A stretch of DNA of 29,553 nt. Source: a virus. This document shows positions 13,158 to 21,975 of this stretch, piece after piece. How positions within the stretch are numbered: position 1 is the stretch's first letter; each line of letters opens with the position of its first letter. Location of the stretch: the IMG/VR virus record IMGVR_UViG_3300045922_001168, positions 1 through 29,553 of that record, one strand, 5' to 3'. The position numbers and the translations under genes were made by a program. The notes under the pieces were generated by a model, which saw only the letters and a program-made list of their open reading frames with translations, searched no databases and was not told the origin of the DNA.

Positions 13158-15500
13158 TCAGCTCTTTTCTTTTAAGGTGGATAAAGGTCTATCGAAGGTT
13201 AGGGAGACGGTATGATTGGAGAGGCCGTTTCGATTTTTGAGTACGACAAGGTCGAAATCGACTGTTCTGCTCAAAGGAACTCCCTTGGTATCTGCTGCTT
13301 CTTTAGCCTCGTTCCAGATGCCTAGAATAACTTTTGAGTCGTTTTCGATATCGCCGGCCTCACGTATGTTATCCATTCGTAACACCTCTGCTTTAGTGTT
13401 ACCTCTGCCTAGCTGGGCTCCTAGAATGATAGGAATAGAATAAAACTTAGCCGCTTCCAGAATGGTTTCTGAAATTTTTTGCAGCTCTAATTGTCTAGAG
13501 GATGCTTTGCCGCGAAATTTTACTTTTTGCATGTAGTCAATGAAAACAGCGCCTAGCTTTCCTCTTTCTTTGAGACGCCCGATCTCTCTGCTTAAGTCAT
13601 CGACGAAAAATGGATGGTCGCATACAACCAAACGATGGCTTTCTGTCCATGATTGCAAAAGAGTTATTGCTTCATTGATCTTAGGTGACTTATTCAGCCC
13701 ACCTCTTACATAACCTTCTAAGTTAGAGAGATTGCTGATTTCACTAACACATTCTCCGGACAAAATATTGAGGATTTTTAAGAGTATTTGATTTTTTGGT
13801 TCCTCATAGGAAAAGAAATAAAATTCTCTCTCAGGATACAGTTTGACCATGTTCACAATGAAATTAAGAAGGGTTGTCGTCTTACCGTGGGAAGGTCTTC
13901 CTGCAATGATTGTGATGGCGCCTTGAGGCATTAAGACTGTTTTATCCAGAGACTTATAGCCTGTTTTTAACCCTTCTGGGATTTTGGATAGATCCTCCCT
14001 TAGGTCATCGATCGTGTAGGGTTTAACATGCGATTCTTCTTTTTTCCCTTCTTTGTTCAACTGAGAAAGAAGCTGAGTGGCTTTGAGAATGTCCCCTTCA
14101 GAGATCAGCTTTTGAGCTTCATCAACCGATTGCTTATGTTTTTCGACCGCATCCTGAGCTTTCTGCTCTTTTAGGGCTTTTGCCAGCATACCCTCGCTTT
14201 CTTCGGGGTTCAATTGGAAAGTGTTTTCGATTTCTCGCTTGAAAAGGCTCCTTTCGAATTCGTCATGGATTTGAGAGTAGGCTTTAGAAACGCCGCCAAG
14301 GGCCGTAAAACGGCCTATGTCTGTTCCAAGGTCATGTTTGTAGGCAAAGTACGAAGGAAGCCATCTGACGCGAGCTAATGCGTTTTTCTCAACGAGCTTT
14401 TTAAAGGATTCCGGACCATTGGCTTTCACATACTCATCTGGATCTTTGGAGGGTGATAGAAGATTGGGTGGTAGAATAAACGCTTTGATCCCATTTTTCT
14501 CAAGAAGGTCCGCTGCCTTTTTTGCTTTCTCAATAGAGCCTATTTCACCTTTGCTATCCTTAGGATCATTATCAAAAGCGATGATAACGCTCTCGATTTC
14601 ATAAATTTTCAGACTTTCGATATGTTTAGCAGAGAGCTCGCCTTGACCAGTGGCTATAATGTTTTTGATCCCTACGCTGGGAAGATAGGCGGCATCGGGA
14701 AGCCCTTCTACCAAGATGAGATTTTTTTCGCGTTTACATCTGCAAATATTGAAGGGATCATCTTTCTTTAGTCCGGCTGTATAGCTCCATCGATGTATTT
14801 TCCCTTCGGAATCTGTGACACCCTCTTTGATTGCAGCTCTTTTTGCAAAACCAAGAATTTTACCAAAGCGATCTCTATAGGGAAGGGCAACTCTAAATAA
14901 ATCACCGCCATTTCCATTGAGCTTGATCGAATTCGCTTCTTCCTGTCTCTCTTTGGGGAGTTTGGACTTTAAATGCTTTCTTATTTCAGCATCCTTGGGC
15001 CAATATATCCATTCTGTAGTTTGGAGTTTAGTTGGATCATACCCTCGGATTTTTACGAGATAATCTAAAGCGTCTTTCCCCTGCCCGGTGAAAAGAAGCT
15101 CTTTGCCATATTGAAAGACCATTTCGTATAGGTGGGATAAGGCGTAATTTTGCTTCGGTGCGGTAGATGAAAAAGAACCTTTTTTTAGTTCTTCAAGCAG
15201 GTCAGAGCGAAAATTTTCAGCGAGATATTGGCAGGCATCCACGAAGTTTAGCCCTTTTTCCCTCTGTACGAGCTCAATGGCATCAAATGATTCGTTGCAG
15301 CTGAAACAGTGCAGATGGCTCCAATCGGGTCCTAATTTGCAGCATTGGCCGCTTTTAGACTCATGCCCTGCGATGCATTTCCCTACTAAATAGCCCCCAA
15401 CATGCTTTAGTCCTAATTTGTGGCGAAGATCGAGGTGATCGATGACGTCTTCTATTCGGATGAATGCTTTTAGTTTTTCTTTAGCCAAATTGTCGATCAT
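13158..15500 (-). CDS. Bifunctional primase-DnaB-type helicase
   Basis: A 780-residue replication protein combining primer synthesis and strand unwinding. A CHC2-type zinc finger lies at 42-68 (C42, H46, C65, C68), and a primase region follows to ~245. A TOPRIM domain at 258-350 shows VEGLPDA (E265) and FDNDP (D310, D312). A long charged helical linker (~435-490) precedes a RecA-like helicase at 510-775 with Walker A GRPSHGKT (534-541), Walker B VFIDY (652-656) and GAQLGRG (sensor region). This is the T7 gp4 / phage P4-like order. AAGGGG lies before the ATG. The gene is between the RHH adaptor and the initiator in one leftward operon; chlamydial plasmids carry a DnaB-type helicase too, but without this primase part as far as I know. 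Confidence 0.9.
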   Translation of the reverse strand: MIDNLAKEKLKAFIRIEDVIDHLDLRHKLGLKHVGGYLVGKCIAGHESKSGQCCKLGPDWSHLHCFSCNESFDAIELVQREKGLNFVDACQYLAENFRSDLLEELKKGSFSSTAPKQNYALSHLYEMVFQYGKELLFTGQGKDALDYLVKIRGYDPTKLQTTEWIYWPKDAEIRKHLKSKLPKERQEEANSIKLNGNGGDLFRVALPYRDRFGKILGFAKRAAIKEGVTDSEGKIHRWSYTAGLKKDDPFNICRCKREKNLILVEGLPDAAYLPSVGIKNIIATGQGELSAKHIESLKIYEIESVIIAFDNDPKDSKGEIGSIEKAKKAADLLEKNGIKAFILPPNLLSPSKDPDEYVKANGPESFKKLVEKNALARVRWLPSYFAYKHDLGTDIGRFTALGGVSKAYSQIHDEFERSLFKREIENTFQLNPEESEGMLAKALKEQKAQDAVEKHKQSVDEAQKLISEGDILKATQLLSQLNKEGKKEESHVKPYTIDDLREDLSKIPEGLKTGYKSLDKTVLMPQGAITIIAGRPSHGKTTTLLNFIVNMVKLYPEREFYFFSYEEPKNQILLKILNILSGECVSEISNLSNLEGYVRGGLNKSPKINEAITLLQSWTESHRLVVCDHPFFVDDLSREIGRLKERGKLGAVFIDYMQKVKFRGKASSRQLELQKISETILEAAKFYSIPIILGAQLGRGNTKAEVLRMDNIREAGDIENDSKVILGIWNEAKEAADTKGVPLSRTVDFDLVVLKNRNGLSNHTVSLTFDRPLSTLKEKS

Positions 15501-15537
15501 ATCGAATCCCCTTGAATACCGTATTTTTTATCGTGAG

Positions 15538-16086
15538 CTACCTAACTTGGTTTTCTTCCATGCTTATGAGCAATTGAATTGCTTCACAGATCATTTCCGA
15601 TTTTTCAGTAGCTCTCCCCTGCAGTATTCGATTTGCATAGAGATCGTGAAATGCTTTATGGATGTCCTCTCTTATGTTGAAAGTCATCTTGTAGGTTTGG
15701 ATTTTTTGATTTTTCGATTGTTTGGCTGAGAAGATGGATGCTTGTCTGGGTGGCTGGAATTCTGGTCTCACATCTTCCTGGACTCCCATTTTCCCGACAG
15801 GGTGGACTGCTGTATGGCCAGCTGGATGGGGTAATGGTATTGCAGCTTGCTGGAAAGAAGGGGGTACAGATGGTTGGATTTCTGGATGAGCGGCTGTGTG
15901 GATGACAGGATTAATGGATTGCTGGACATCCGGCTGGGTGGTTTGTTGTATTTCTGGGTTGCTGTCTTGCTGGCTTTCTGGTTTGCCAACCATCTGATCT
16001 CCAATCATTTCCGACAGCTCCATCTTTTTCTTTTCGTTGACTTGGAGTTGTTTTTTTGTTTTTTCCTTCAGTTCATTAATTGACAT
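15538..16086 (-). CDS. Partition adaptor: Gln/Pro repeat linker plus RHH-like C-terminus
   Basis: A 182-residue protein. Residues 1-35 are a charged helix; residues 43-98 contain about seven tandem octapeptides of pattern (N/Q/H)-P-x-(I/V/F)-Q-Q-x-x, such as NPEIQQTT and QPDVQQSI; residues 125-180 form a short DNA-binding-like domain, TYKMTFNIREDIHKAFHDLY then a helix, close to ribbon-helix-helix. The start codon overlaps the ParA stop by 11 bases, a typical parA-parB style coupling. It probably binds a centromere and stimulates ParA ATPase. The DNA of the octapeptide region itself contains CCA/TGG repeats shared with two other clusters (see repeats). Confidence 0.7.
   Translation of the reverse strand: MSINELKEKTKKQLQVNEKKKMELSEMIGDQMVGKPESQQDSNPEIQQTTQPDVQQSINPVIHTAAHPEIQPSVPPSFQQAAIPLPHPAGHTAVHPVGKMGVQEDVRPEFQPPRQASIFSAKQSKNQKIQTYKMTFNIREDIHKAFHDLYANRILQGRATEKSEMICEAIQLLISMEENQVR
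15745..16000. repeat. Cluster 2 of CCA/TGG repeats, inside the adaptor gene
   Basis: 24-bp tandem repeats encoding the octapeptides of the RHH adaptor. CAGATGGTTGG occurs at 15867-15877 and the complement CCAACCATCTG at 15986-15996; the same 11-mer recurs in cluster 3 outside any gene. The octapeptide coding alone does not require sharing the word with non-coding DNA. Confidence 0.55.
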
Positions 16087-16852
16087 TAGTTAATCTCCCC
16101 ATAACTTCTTTCACTAAATTGTGGTATGCTTCTGCCCCTGAACATTTGGGATCGTGATCGAATACCGCTTTACTGGACTCTTGCGCTTCACTCAATTTGA
16201 CGTTTTCTGGAATCTTAGTGTCGAAAACCTTCTCTCCAAAAATATCTTTCAATGCATCTAAGACTCTTTTTGAAAGATTGCTGCGAGTTTTATAGAAGGT
16301 GAGGAGAACTCCCATAATATTTGCGTGGTGTTCTACCAAACTCCCGGCTTTTTCGTTCGTGCAGTTGATTGATTCCATAAAAGATTGAATGCCAGCTAAG
16401 CTGAAAAAGTCTAATTGCACGGGTAAAATAATGTGCTCCGCTGTTAGAAAGGCATTCGCTAGAAGAGTATTGAATGTAGGAGAGGTATCGATGATGATAA
16501 AATCATACTCTGCGTTCTTTAATTTTTTTCGTAAGACAAATTCTTTGGCTGTTGTTTGCGCTAATTTGACTTCAGCTGCAGAAAGGGAATTGTCCGAAGG
16601 TATTACGTGTAGATTTTCAATATAAGATGGTTGAATGACATCTTTAATAGTGCAATTGTCTTGGCATAAAAGCTCTGCGACCGTTTGTCGATTCTCTGTC
16701 TTAATTCCTAGACCCAAACTTGAATGACCTTGAGGATCTAAGTCAACGAGAAGAACTTTTTTGCCAGCACGTGCGAGCCCTGCACTCAGGTTGATGGATG
16801 TCGTTGACTTTCCAACGCCCCCTTTTTGATTCGAAATTGCTATCTTGTGCAT
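16076..16852 (-). CDS. parA: ParA-family partition ATPase
   Basis: A 258-residue deviant-Walker ATPase that positions plasmid copies for segregation by DNA-dependent ATP cycling. The deviant Walker A box KGGVGKST is at residues 10-17, VDLDPQGHSSLGLG (motif A') starts near 37, IIIDTSPTF (Walker B) near 119, and the C-terminal helix with KLSEAQESSKAVFDHDPKCS is normal for the Soj/ParA family. AAGGA lies nine bases upstream. First gene of the partition-replication operon. The likely promoter is in 16860-16950 and includes one iteron half-site GTAAACA (16919-16925). Chlamydial plasmids also encode a ParA (pGP5-D), which fits the proposed host. Confidence 0.9.
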   Translation of the reverse strand: MHKIAISNQKGGVGKSTTSINLSAGLARAGKKVLLVDLDPQGHSSLGLGIKTENRQTVAELLCQDNCTIKDVIQPSYIENLHVIPSDNSLSAAEVKLAQTTAKEFVLRKKLKNAEYDFIIIDTSPTFNTLLANAFLTAEHIILPVQLDFFSLAGIQSFMESINCTNEKAGSLVEHHANIMGVLLTFYKTRSNLSKRVLDALKDIFGEKVFDTKIPENVKLSEAQESSKAVFDHDPKCSGAEAYHNLVKEVMGRLTNVN

Positions 16853-16918
16853 CGGTTGAGTCCTTGCATTCCATGAGTCCTTTGATATTCCCCAACTTTA
16901 AGTTAGGCGGATATTTAA

Positions 16919-16925
16919 GTAAACA
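16919..16925. promoter_or_regulatory. Lone iteron half-site upstream of parA
   Basis: GTAAACA, the complement of the TGTTTAC iteron box. On the minus strand TTTACT here, a 17-bp spacer and TAAAGT form a weak promoter pair reading into parA. If real, initiator bound here would repress the operon. Confidence 0.3.
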
Positions 16926-17003
16926 GTGAATTGATGATTTACTGGAATTAGGGGTGTTGTTAAGATGAAAACACTTTAGCAAAACCGTTAGTCGAGGAAG
17001 GTA

Positions 17004-17201
17004 ATGGCGAAAAAAAACGATAAGGAAGATTCCAGTAAATCGAAAAGAGCACGCATTACATTAGAATGTTCTCAGGAAATCAGAAAATCCATACGGATTA
17101 GCGCAGCGCAAGAAGATAAGAGCATGAATGATTTCATCTTATCGATTGTTCTGCAGAAAATGGAAAAAGACAAAGAAGTTGTCGGCTCAGCAAAGTCATA
17201 A
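17004..17201 (+). CDS. Ribbon-helix-helix (CopG/Arc-like) small DNA-binding protein
   Basis: A 65-residue basic protein. Residues 16-55 fit the ribbon-helix-helix fold: ARITLECSQEIRKSIRISAA (strand plus helix) and KSMNDFILSIVLQKM (second helix). It is divergent from parA across a 151-bp promoter region and preceded by GAGGAAGG. Small RHH proteins next to parA commonly bind the parA promoter and/or the centromere, so an autoregulator or second partition protein is plausible. No toxin gene follows, so a toxin-antitoxin pair is not supported. Confidence 0.75.
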   Translation: MAKKNDKEDSSKSKRARITLECSQEIRKSIRISAAQEDKSMNDFILSIVLQKMEKDKEVVGSAKS

Positions 17202-17269
17202 GAATTCCGGACTATGATTGCAACGTCGTCTTGCTTGTCTGCCGTTTCCAAAATAAAAAACACCTATTT

Positions 17270-17390
17270 GAAGAATGGATGACTGGCCATCCATTTTGGA
17301 AGAGGGGAATCAAACCAACCATCTGGCCATCCAAATGGTTATCCATTAATCTGGTTGTCTGGAAATCCATACAACCAACCGATTTATTTT
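17270..17390. repeat. Cluster 3 of CCA/TGG repeats, intergenic
   Basis: Non-coding interval between the RHH gene and the CoiA-like gene, rich in CCATCCA, TGGNTGG and CCAACC. It includes CCAACCATCTG at 17315-17325, identical to 15986-15996, and ATCCATTAATC, also present inside the adaptor gene. Best candidate for an accessible centromere (parS) near the partition genes. Confidence 0.55.
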
Positions 17391-17430
17391 AAGGCTGTTA
17401 TAAAAAGGCAAGTGCGTCTAATGCTTGTTT

Positions 17431-18219
17431 TTAGAGCCTCCATGTTCTTTTACGAGGCTTCCATCCCTGATTTTGTGTCTGCTGTTCCCTCATCTTTTCT
17501 TGATCAGCAAATAGCTTATCGAGAGCATTCACAAACTCATGAGCCGGATCCGGAAGCAACCTAGTCTGTTTCGATAGAGTTGTTATAAAAGTCTGGCGCG
17601 AAATGGCAATTACTACAGCACCTCTTTTCGCTCGTCCTGGTAACAGGCACCATAGGGTATCTCGCATCCCATCTTGGGGATCCGCCGGTGGGTTGCCTTG
17701 GAAATCGAAAACAACTTCCACTGAGCTTTCAACCCATGCAGAAGGGAAACATTCCTCGGGGAAATGGACCAGGAAGAATCCTGGTTTGTATATGGGGCAG
17801 AAATTCTTTTTTGCTTCAAGAAATCGAGGATAATCTTTCTTTAGACGCGTACCATCGACCACCCATACCATATTCTGATAAAAAGCCTCACGTATGGCTC
17901 GTTCTTGAGGATTTAGATGCGAATGTTGGAATTCAATTACATAGTTTTGACCAGTCTTCACATCCGCAATGTGCTTTTCGTTATTTGGAGCGGTATGAAT
18001 GATCTCTTGCCACTCTTTAGGAAAGTGCCCTTTCCAGGCACGATGCCATTCGGTTTCATTTTCCCACCATGGATCACACATCCGTTTCCCACTGTGAGCC
18101 CAATGCCAAATTTTCAATTCTCCGCACTTTGGTATAGTGGGACTCCCACAGCATTTGCATTTTCCGGAGAGCCCTGGCTGGGCTTCTTCAGGGGAGTCGT
18201 TTACTAATGCATACTTCAT
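17431..18219 (-). CDS. CoiA-like (PD-(D/E)XK fold) nuclease
   Basis: A 262-residue protein. An N-terminal zinc-like pair (KCKCCGSPTIPKCGE, residues 20-34) and HWAHSG near 40 are followed by the CoiA-family core ETEWHRAWKGHFPKEWQE and HIADVKTGQNYVIEFQHSHL, in which Asp and the E-x-Q motif are the putative nuclease residues; RAIREAFYQNMVWVVDG is also typical. The C-terminal ~90 residues are less conserved. CoiA-like proteins are associated with competence and recombination in Firmicutes and are found in many other genomes and some mobile elements. Here it is alone between the partition region and the tail operon, so it may act in DNA uptake, recombination or defence. The family call is good; the role is open. 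Confidence 0.75.
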   Translation of the reverse strand: MKYALVNDSPEEAQPGLSGKCKCCGSPTIPKCGELKIWHWAHSGKRMCDPWWENETEWHRAWKGHFPKEWQEIIHTAPNNEKHIADVKTGQNYVIEFQHSHLNPQERAIREAFYQNMVWVVDGTRLKKDYPRFLEAKKNFCPIYKPGFFLVHFPEECFPSAWVESSVEVVFDFQGNPPADPQDGMRDTLWCLLPGRAKRGAVVIAISRQTFITTLSKQTRLLPDPAHEFVNALDKLFADQEKMREQQTQNQGWKPRKRTWRL

Positions 18220-18338
18220 ACCTACCGCTCTTCCTTTTTATAGCCCTTTAGCAGAGAGAAATTATACACCCCAATTTTAAAAGAGAGAACAAGAAACCTT
18301 TGATTTTGAGGAGAGCGAGATTAAGCCATCAGAAGCCC

Positions 18339-19064
18339 TTAGATTTCGTAATATGTCGTAAAAGCCCATTGCGTAGCCGTAGCTGCATCTGTATTAATCA
18401 CTATTGAATCTCCCGATCCCATGGATGTAGGGATAGACATGATTAAGTTGTTGCCATTAGCAAGGGCTGTGTTTTGGTTGAATTGATTGGTTGTCCCAGG
18501 AGATCCACCATTGGGCACGTGATAGGTCTTAACGTTGCGATTTCCTCCAGAAAGATTTCGATACAAACCACCAGAAGCGTTAACATAGCAACCACCGCTG
18601 CTATCGATGATCATGGCAGTCTTTCCTGTGGTCACTGTCATCAAGGTGTTGTTTCCTGCGGATAAGCTAAGCAATCGTCCTGTGTAAAGAGGAGTAGAGA
18701 TGTCCATCTCCATAGCTCTTACCCAAAGATTTCCTCCTGGGTTTGAGTTAACGATCACCGAGAAGCTTTCTCCTGCATTCAAAACCATTCCAACAAATAA
18801 TCTTGCATTTGTCCCTAAAGCAGTAGATATGCCGGTAAGACCATAATAAGTTCCACCGACCTTGATATTCAGACTTCCTGTCATGCCAGGAGAAGAAGAG
18901 AGTCCATAAAGCCAGGAGATAAAAGCTTTCTTTCCGGTAGGAACCGTATAGATATCCACTGTTCCGCTTGTGTTGCCTGAAAAGGCATTGACGGCTTTAG
19001 CTCCCCTTATGATAGGGCCGAAACCTGAGACGAACCCGATTCCATTGATTATATTATTGCCCAT
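18339..19064 (-). CDS. Tail adhesin, family B paralogue 3
   Basis: A 241-residue beta-rich protein made of two ~110-residue repeats (about 30-125 and 130-241). Each begins with a strand pattern VDIYTVPTGKKAF or NTLMTVTTGKTAM and ends in LNAGESFSVIVN- or MGSGDSIVIN-type segments. It is one of three consecutive, similar genes at 18339-20576. Its start codon directly follows the stop of the next gene upstream (GGGAG in the upstream end). The repeated compact beta layout suggests jelly-roll or similar adhesin domains on the tail tip. Confidence 0.7.
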   Translation of the reverse strand: MGNNIINGIGFVSGFGPIIRGAKAVNAFSGNTSGTVDIYTVPTGKKAFISWLYGLSSSPGMTGSLNIKVGGTYYGLTGISTALGTNARLFVGMVLNAGESFSVIVNSNPGGNLWVRAMEMDISTPLYTGRLLSLSAGNNTLMTVTTGKTAMIIDSSGGCYVNASGGLYRNLSGGNRNVKTYHVPNGGSPGTTNQFNQNTALANGNNLIMSIPTSMGSGDSIVINTDAATATQWAFTTYYEI

Positions 19065-19817
19065 TTAATTCTCCCATACGTTGATCCATCCGGTCTGTGT
19101 TGCGGTCCCAGTGGGGGTATTGCAAACTAAAAAGTCCCCAGCGTTCAACATCCATCCGCCCCCTTGCCTCACAGAGAGAGTGGCATTGTTCACTGTTTCG
19201 GTAGCCAGTTGGTTGGTTGATCCGGCTGATCCTCCACTTGGCACCGCGTACCAAGTAATGGCATTGCTAAGACCTGAGTTGTTGAAGTAATAAAGCTTTT
19301 TCATAGACAAGTTGATTCCAACCCATTGGTCTAGGATCAAGGCTTTTTTTCCAGCTGGACAGGTGTAAATTGTGTTGTTACCGTTACCCATGCTCACAAC
19401 TTTGCTGGTTTTCAGAGGAGCCGTGTTGTCGAACTCCATGACGTTTGCGTATAGGTTCAGTCCCGCCTGAGTGGTGTTGACGCCAATTTTTTCTCCCGCT
19501 TCGAGAATGATCCAAGAGGAAGTAGGGGCGCTTAAATTCAGAACCTGACCATTGGAAAGAGTTGCAACGTTTGCTTGGCCACCAATTCGATAATAGGTTC
19601 CACTGACGTAGATAACCGGGTACATCGTAGTCGTGGTGCCAGCAGTGTTATAGGCATAGATATAGGTGATGATCGCTCTTTTCCCTGTAGGGCAAGTATA
19701 GATATCTACGTTCCCTGATCCCGCGTTTGATACGAAACCAGAGGGAAATTTAAGCCCTGGAAGCCACACTCCTTGAGGCTCTAAGATCAGATTGTTTACG
19801 TCGTTATTACTAGGCAT
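19065..19817 (-). CDS. Tail adhesin, family B paralogue 2
   Basis: A 250-residue relative of its two flanking genes, again with two repeated halves. The first half has VDIYTCPTGKRAIITYI and LEAGEKIGVNTTQ; the second has NTIYTCPAGKKALIL and MLNAGDFLVCN. The C-terminus TGWINVWEN parallels QFAWVTVMEI of paralogue 1. Adjacent without spacing to both neighbours, with GGAG inside the end of the upstream gene. Family and function inferred from the tail context. Confidence 0.7.
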   Translation of the reverse strand: MPSNNDVNNLILEPQGVWLPGLKFPSGFVSNAGSGNVDIYTCPTGKRAIITYIYAYNTAGTTTTMYPVIYVSGTYYRIGGQANVATLSNGQVLNLSAPTSSWIILEAGEKIGVNTTQAGLNLYANVMEFDNTAPLKTSKVVSMGNGNNTIYTCPAGKKALILDQWVGINLSMKKLYYFNNSGLSNAITWYAVPSGGSAGSTNQLATETVNNATLSVRQGGGWMLNAGDFLVCNTPTGTATQTGWINVWEN

Positions 19818-20576
19818 TTAAATCTCCATTACGGTTACCCACGCAAACTGCGTGGCAGTTGCCGCGTCGGTGTTGATTTGTAAAAAGTCTCCTGCATTCA
19901 TGCAATTGCTTGCGAATTGGTTGGTCACAAATGATGTATTGGTCACTGATTGAGGAGTAGTAGAGAGGAGCATATTGCTAGTCCCGGCTGAGCCACCATT
20001 GGGCACATGATAGAGAGAAATACTTCTAGTACCCCCGCTGTTGTTCCAATAGTTTATAGCTAGAGTCAAACCCGCCTGGGGAGTAATTGGACTGAGATTG
20101 CTAAAGCAAAAGATCGCTGATTTTCCTGTAGGGCAAGTATAGAGGGTATTGGCTCCGTTCGCTAAAGAAAGAAGCTTTGCTGTCTTGAAGGGAACGTCTG
20201 AATCATATTCCAGTACAGAGCCCCACACATTGATGTTTGTGGTGCTTTGGTTGGTAGCGATTGATTCTCCAGCTTCTAAGATGATGAGGTTTGTGATTCC
20301 TCCAGCTGTCGTTCCGATAGCGGACACTGTATAGCCAGCATTAAGATTGTAATAGTTCCCTCCCGATTTGAGCATGGGAGTGACAGTAGTCGATCCGCCA
20401 GGAGAGCAGCATGTGATCTGCATAACAGCAGCTCTTTTCCCTGCCGGACAGGTGTACCAATCTACGGTACCACTCGCGGCTGGGTTTCCGGCAAAGGGCT
20501 TAAAAGCAAGACCCGAAAGCTTGCTAGTGAATCCGGCGCAAACTGCGACGCGATTAATGAAGTCTTGTACAGGCAT
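19818..20576 (-). CDS. Tail adhesin, family B paralogue 1
   Basis: A 252-residue protein, first of the family B trio. Halves: VDWYTCPAGKRAAVMQITCC with ILEAGESIATNQ, and NTLYTCPTGKSAIFCF with MNAGDFLQINTDAATATQFA. Each YTCP-(A/T)-GK-(R/S)-A begins a beta-strand block. Five cysteines, three of them in the first half. The start is one base after the stop of the family A gene. Likely part of the exposed tail apparatus. Confidence 0.7.
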   Translation of the reverse strand: MPVQDFINRVAVCAGFTSKLSGLAFKPFAGNPAASGTVDWYTCPAGKRAAVMQITCCSPGGSTTVTPMLKSGGNYYNLNAGYTVSAIGTTAGGITNLIILEAGESIATNQSTTNINVWGSVLEYDSDVPFKTAKLLSLANGANTLYTCPTGKSAIFCFSNLSPITPQAGLTLAINYWNNSGGTRSISLYHVPNGGSAGTSNMLLSTTPQSVTNTSFVTNQFASNCMNAGDFLQINTDAATATQFAWVTVMEI

Positions 20577-20577
20577 A

Positions 20578-21246
20578 TTAAACCACCGTTAAGTTTCCGA
20601 TTCCTGATAGAACAAGCCAATCTGTGTTGGCTGTAATACAAAGCAGGCGGACTGCATCGTATCTTATTGTGGAGGCAAGGCTGCCCCCTGTCCCAGTCGT
20701 TGAGTCCACGCCATCCATGTGGATGACTTGACCTGAGTTTTGTGCGATAGTCCATCCGCCAGCTCCTTTTCCTGCCACTTCAACAATGTCTCCTACTGAA
20801 GCGGTTGAAGGGAGGGTGATGGTGACAAGGCTCGCGTTGTTTGTGATATAGCCATTGTTTACCGCAGCTGATTGAGACGTTCCTGAGACAGTGTTCCATG
20901 TAATTCCTCCGCCCCCGCCTCCACCTCCAGCTGCCCATTTGATTCCGGATGGTTGAGTTGAATCCGCTGTTAAAACAAAAGTGTCTGTGCCAACCAATAG
21001 AGGCGTGAATGTGCCAGCTCCGGTCCCAATGAGAATCACTCCTTTCGCTGTATAGTCAGCAAATCCGATCAGAGTATCTGCCGCCCTATTTGGAAATGTG
21101 TAAACTCCTGAACCAGCAAATTGGTTGGTGAGTGTGTAATCACCGTTTCCATTGTAGGTAACGGTTCTCTTAGTGGTTCCCCCTCCAATGCTGAAGCCCA
21201 CTAATAGATTAGAAATATCAAGGTTAACTGCTGAAATATGAGCCAT
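20578..21246 (-). CDS. Tail-fibre-like protein, family A paralogue 2
   Basis: A 222-residue protein. Residues 1-110 match the family A protein at 24124 almost exactly (shared [42 protein letters not shown]). Residues 110-120 are a poly-Gly hinge. The last ~100 residues instead match the protein at 259-960 ([26 protein letters not shown]). It is therefore a hybrid of two modules. Located right after the glycosyltransferase gene (8-bp gap), with a weak SD. Confidence 0.75.
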   Translation of the reverse strand: MAHISAVNLDISNLLVGFSIGGGTTKRTVTYNGNGDYTLTNQFAGSGVYTFPNRAADTLIGFADYTAKGVILIGTGAGTFTPLLVGTDTFVLTADSTQPSGIKWAAGGGGGGGGITWNTVSGTSQSAAVNNGYITNNASLVTITLPSTASVGDIVEVAGKGAGGWTIAQNSGQVIHMDGVDSTTGTGGSLASTIRYDAVRLLCITANTDWLVLSGIGNLTVV

Positions 21247-21254
21247 CTTTAAAA

Positions 21255-21944
21255 CTACGCAATTTGTTCTTGTTGTTTTTGTTCAGGTTTGTCAGTTAAG
21301 ACATCCAGGAGCTTTCCCTTCACTCCCGCATGATCGAATTGAATAAGAGGATCAACCCAAATGTCCACGCCAGCTTCTCTTGCTTTACGGCAAAAGACAT
21401 AGTCCTCTCCCCAGAATTCTCCATCCCAAAGTTCTGTATTGAAGAAAAGCCAGCCGTTTTCTTTCTTCATGCTTTCATGTTTCGGCTCGAAATAAAGCTC
21501 AGGAAATTTCTTCATTAACTTTTCAACGACGCTTCTAGTCATCAACATAAAGCCCGCTGGAATGTATTGCATTTTAAGTAAGCCGTTCTCTTCTACGATC
21601 GACGAGTCATCTTTGTTAAATGTTCTAAAAGTAAACGATTTACCATCTCTTCCTGGGTAAACACCTGCTATAAATTCTTTGTCAGCCAGAAGCATCTTAA
21701 GAACAAACTGAGGAACCCACCCAAGATCGGAATCAACGCACAGCAAATGAGTTGCGTCACTTTGCATAAATAGCTTTAAAATTCGGTTTCTTTCTGCAAC
21801 TAAAAGAGATCCCGAAGTGGTGATATTATATGCGACTTGAACACCGTTATTTAAAAGCAGCATGGTAGTCTCTGATAAAGAGATCGCATAAGGCACATGA
21901 ACTCTTCCGTCGTATGCTGGTGTTGCTATCATTACTTTTTTCAT
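21255..21944 (-). CDS. GT-A-type glycosyltransferase
   Basis: A 229-residue enzyme likely adding sugar to a tail protein or to the host surface. Start at 21944, with AAGGA before it; a longer frame would add 57 residues that lie inside the previous gene and are not similar to anything. Motifs: [20 protein letters not shown] (N-terminal GT strand), [16 protein letters not shown] with the DxD (71-73) for metal and nucleotide-sugar, YIPAGFMLM, and [14 protein letters not shown] (179-192) as in many phage glycosyltransferases. The donor and acceptor are not evident. It overlaps no other gene except by a 5' margin of 31 bp from the beta-propeller gene. Confidence 0.8.
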   Translation of the reverse strand: MKKVMIATPAYDGRVHVPYAISLSETTMLLLNNGVQVAYNITTSGSLLVAERNRILKLFMQSDATHLLCVDSDLGWVPQFVLKMLLADKEFIAGVYPGRDGKSFTFRTFNKDDSSIVEENGLLKMQYIPAGFMLMTRSVVEKLMKKFPELYFEPKHESMKKENGWLFFNTELWDGEFWGEDYVFCRKAREAGVDIWVDPLIQFDHAGVKGKLLDVLTDKPEQKQQEQIA

Positions 21945-21975
21945 TTTTTTCCTTGTTCGTGGTTGTTTGTTTTTG

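Noticed and set aside
17004-17201. Antitoxin of a toxin-antitoxin pair
   Set aside because: No toxin-like gene adjoins it; it is divergent from parA, so a partition or regulatory role fits better.
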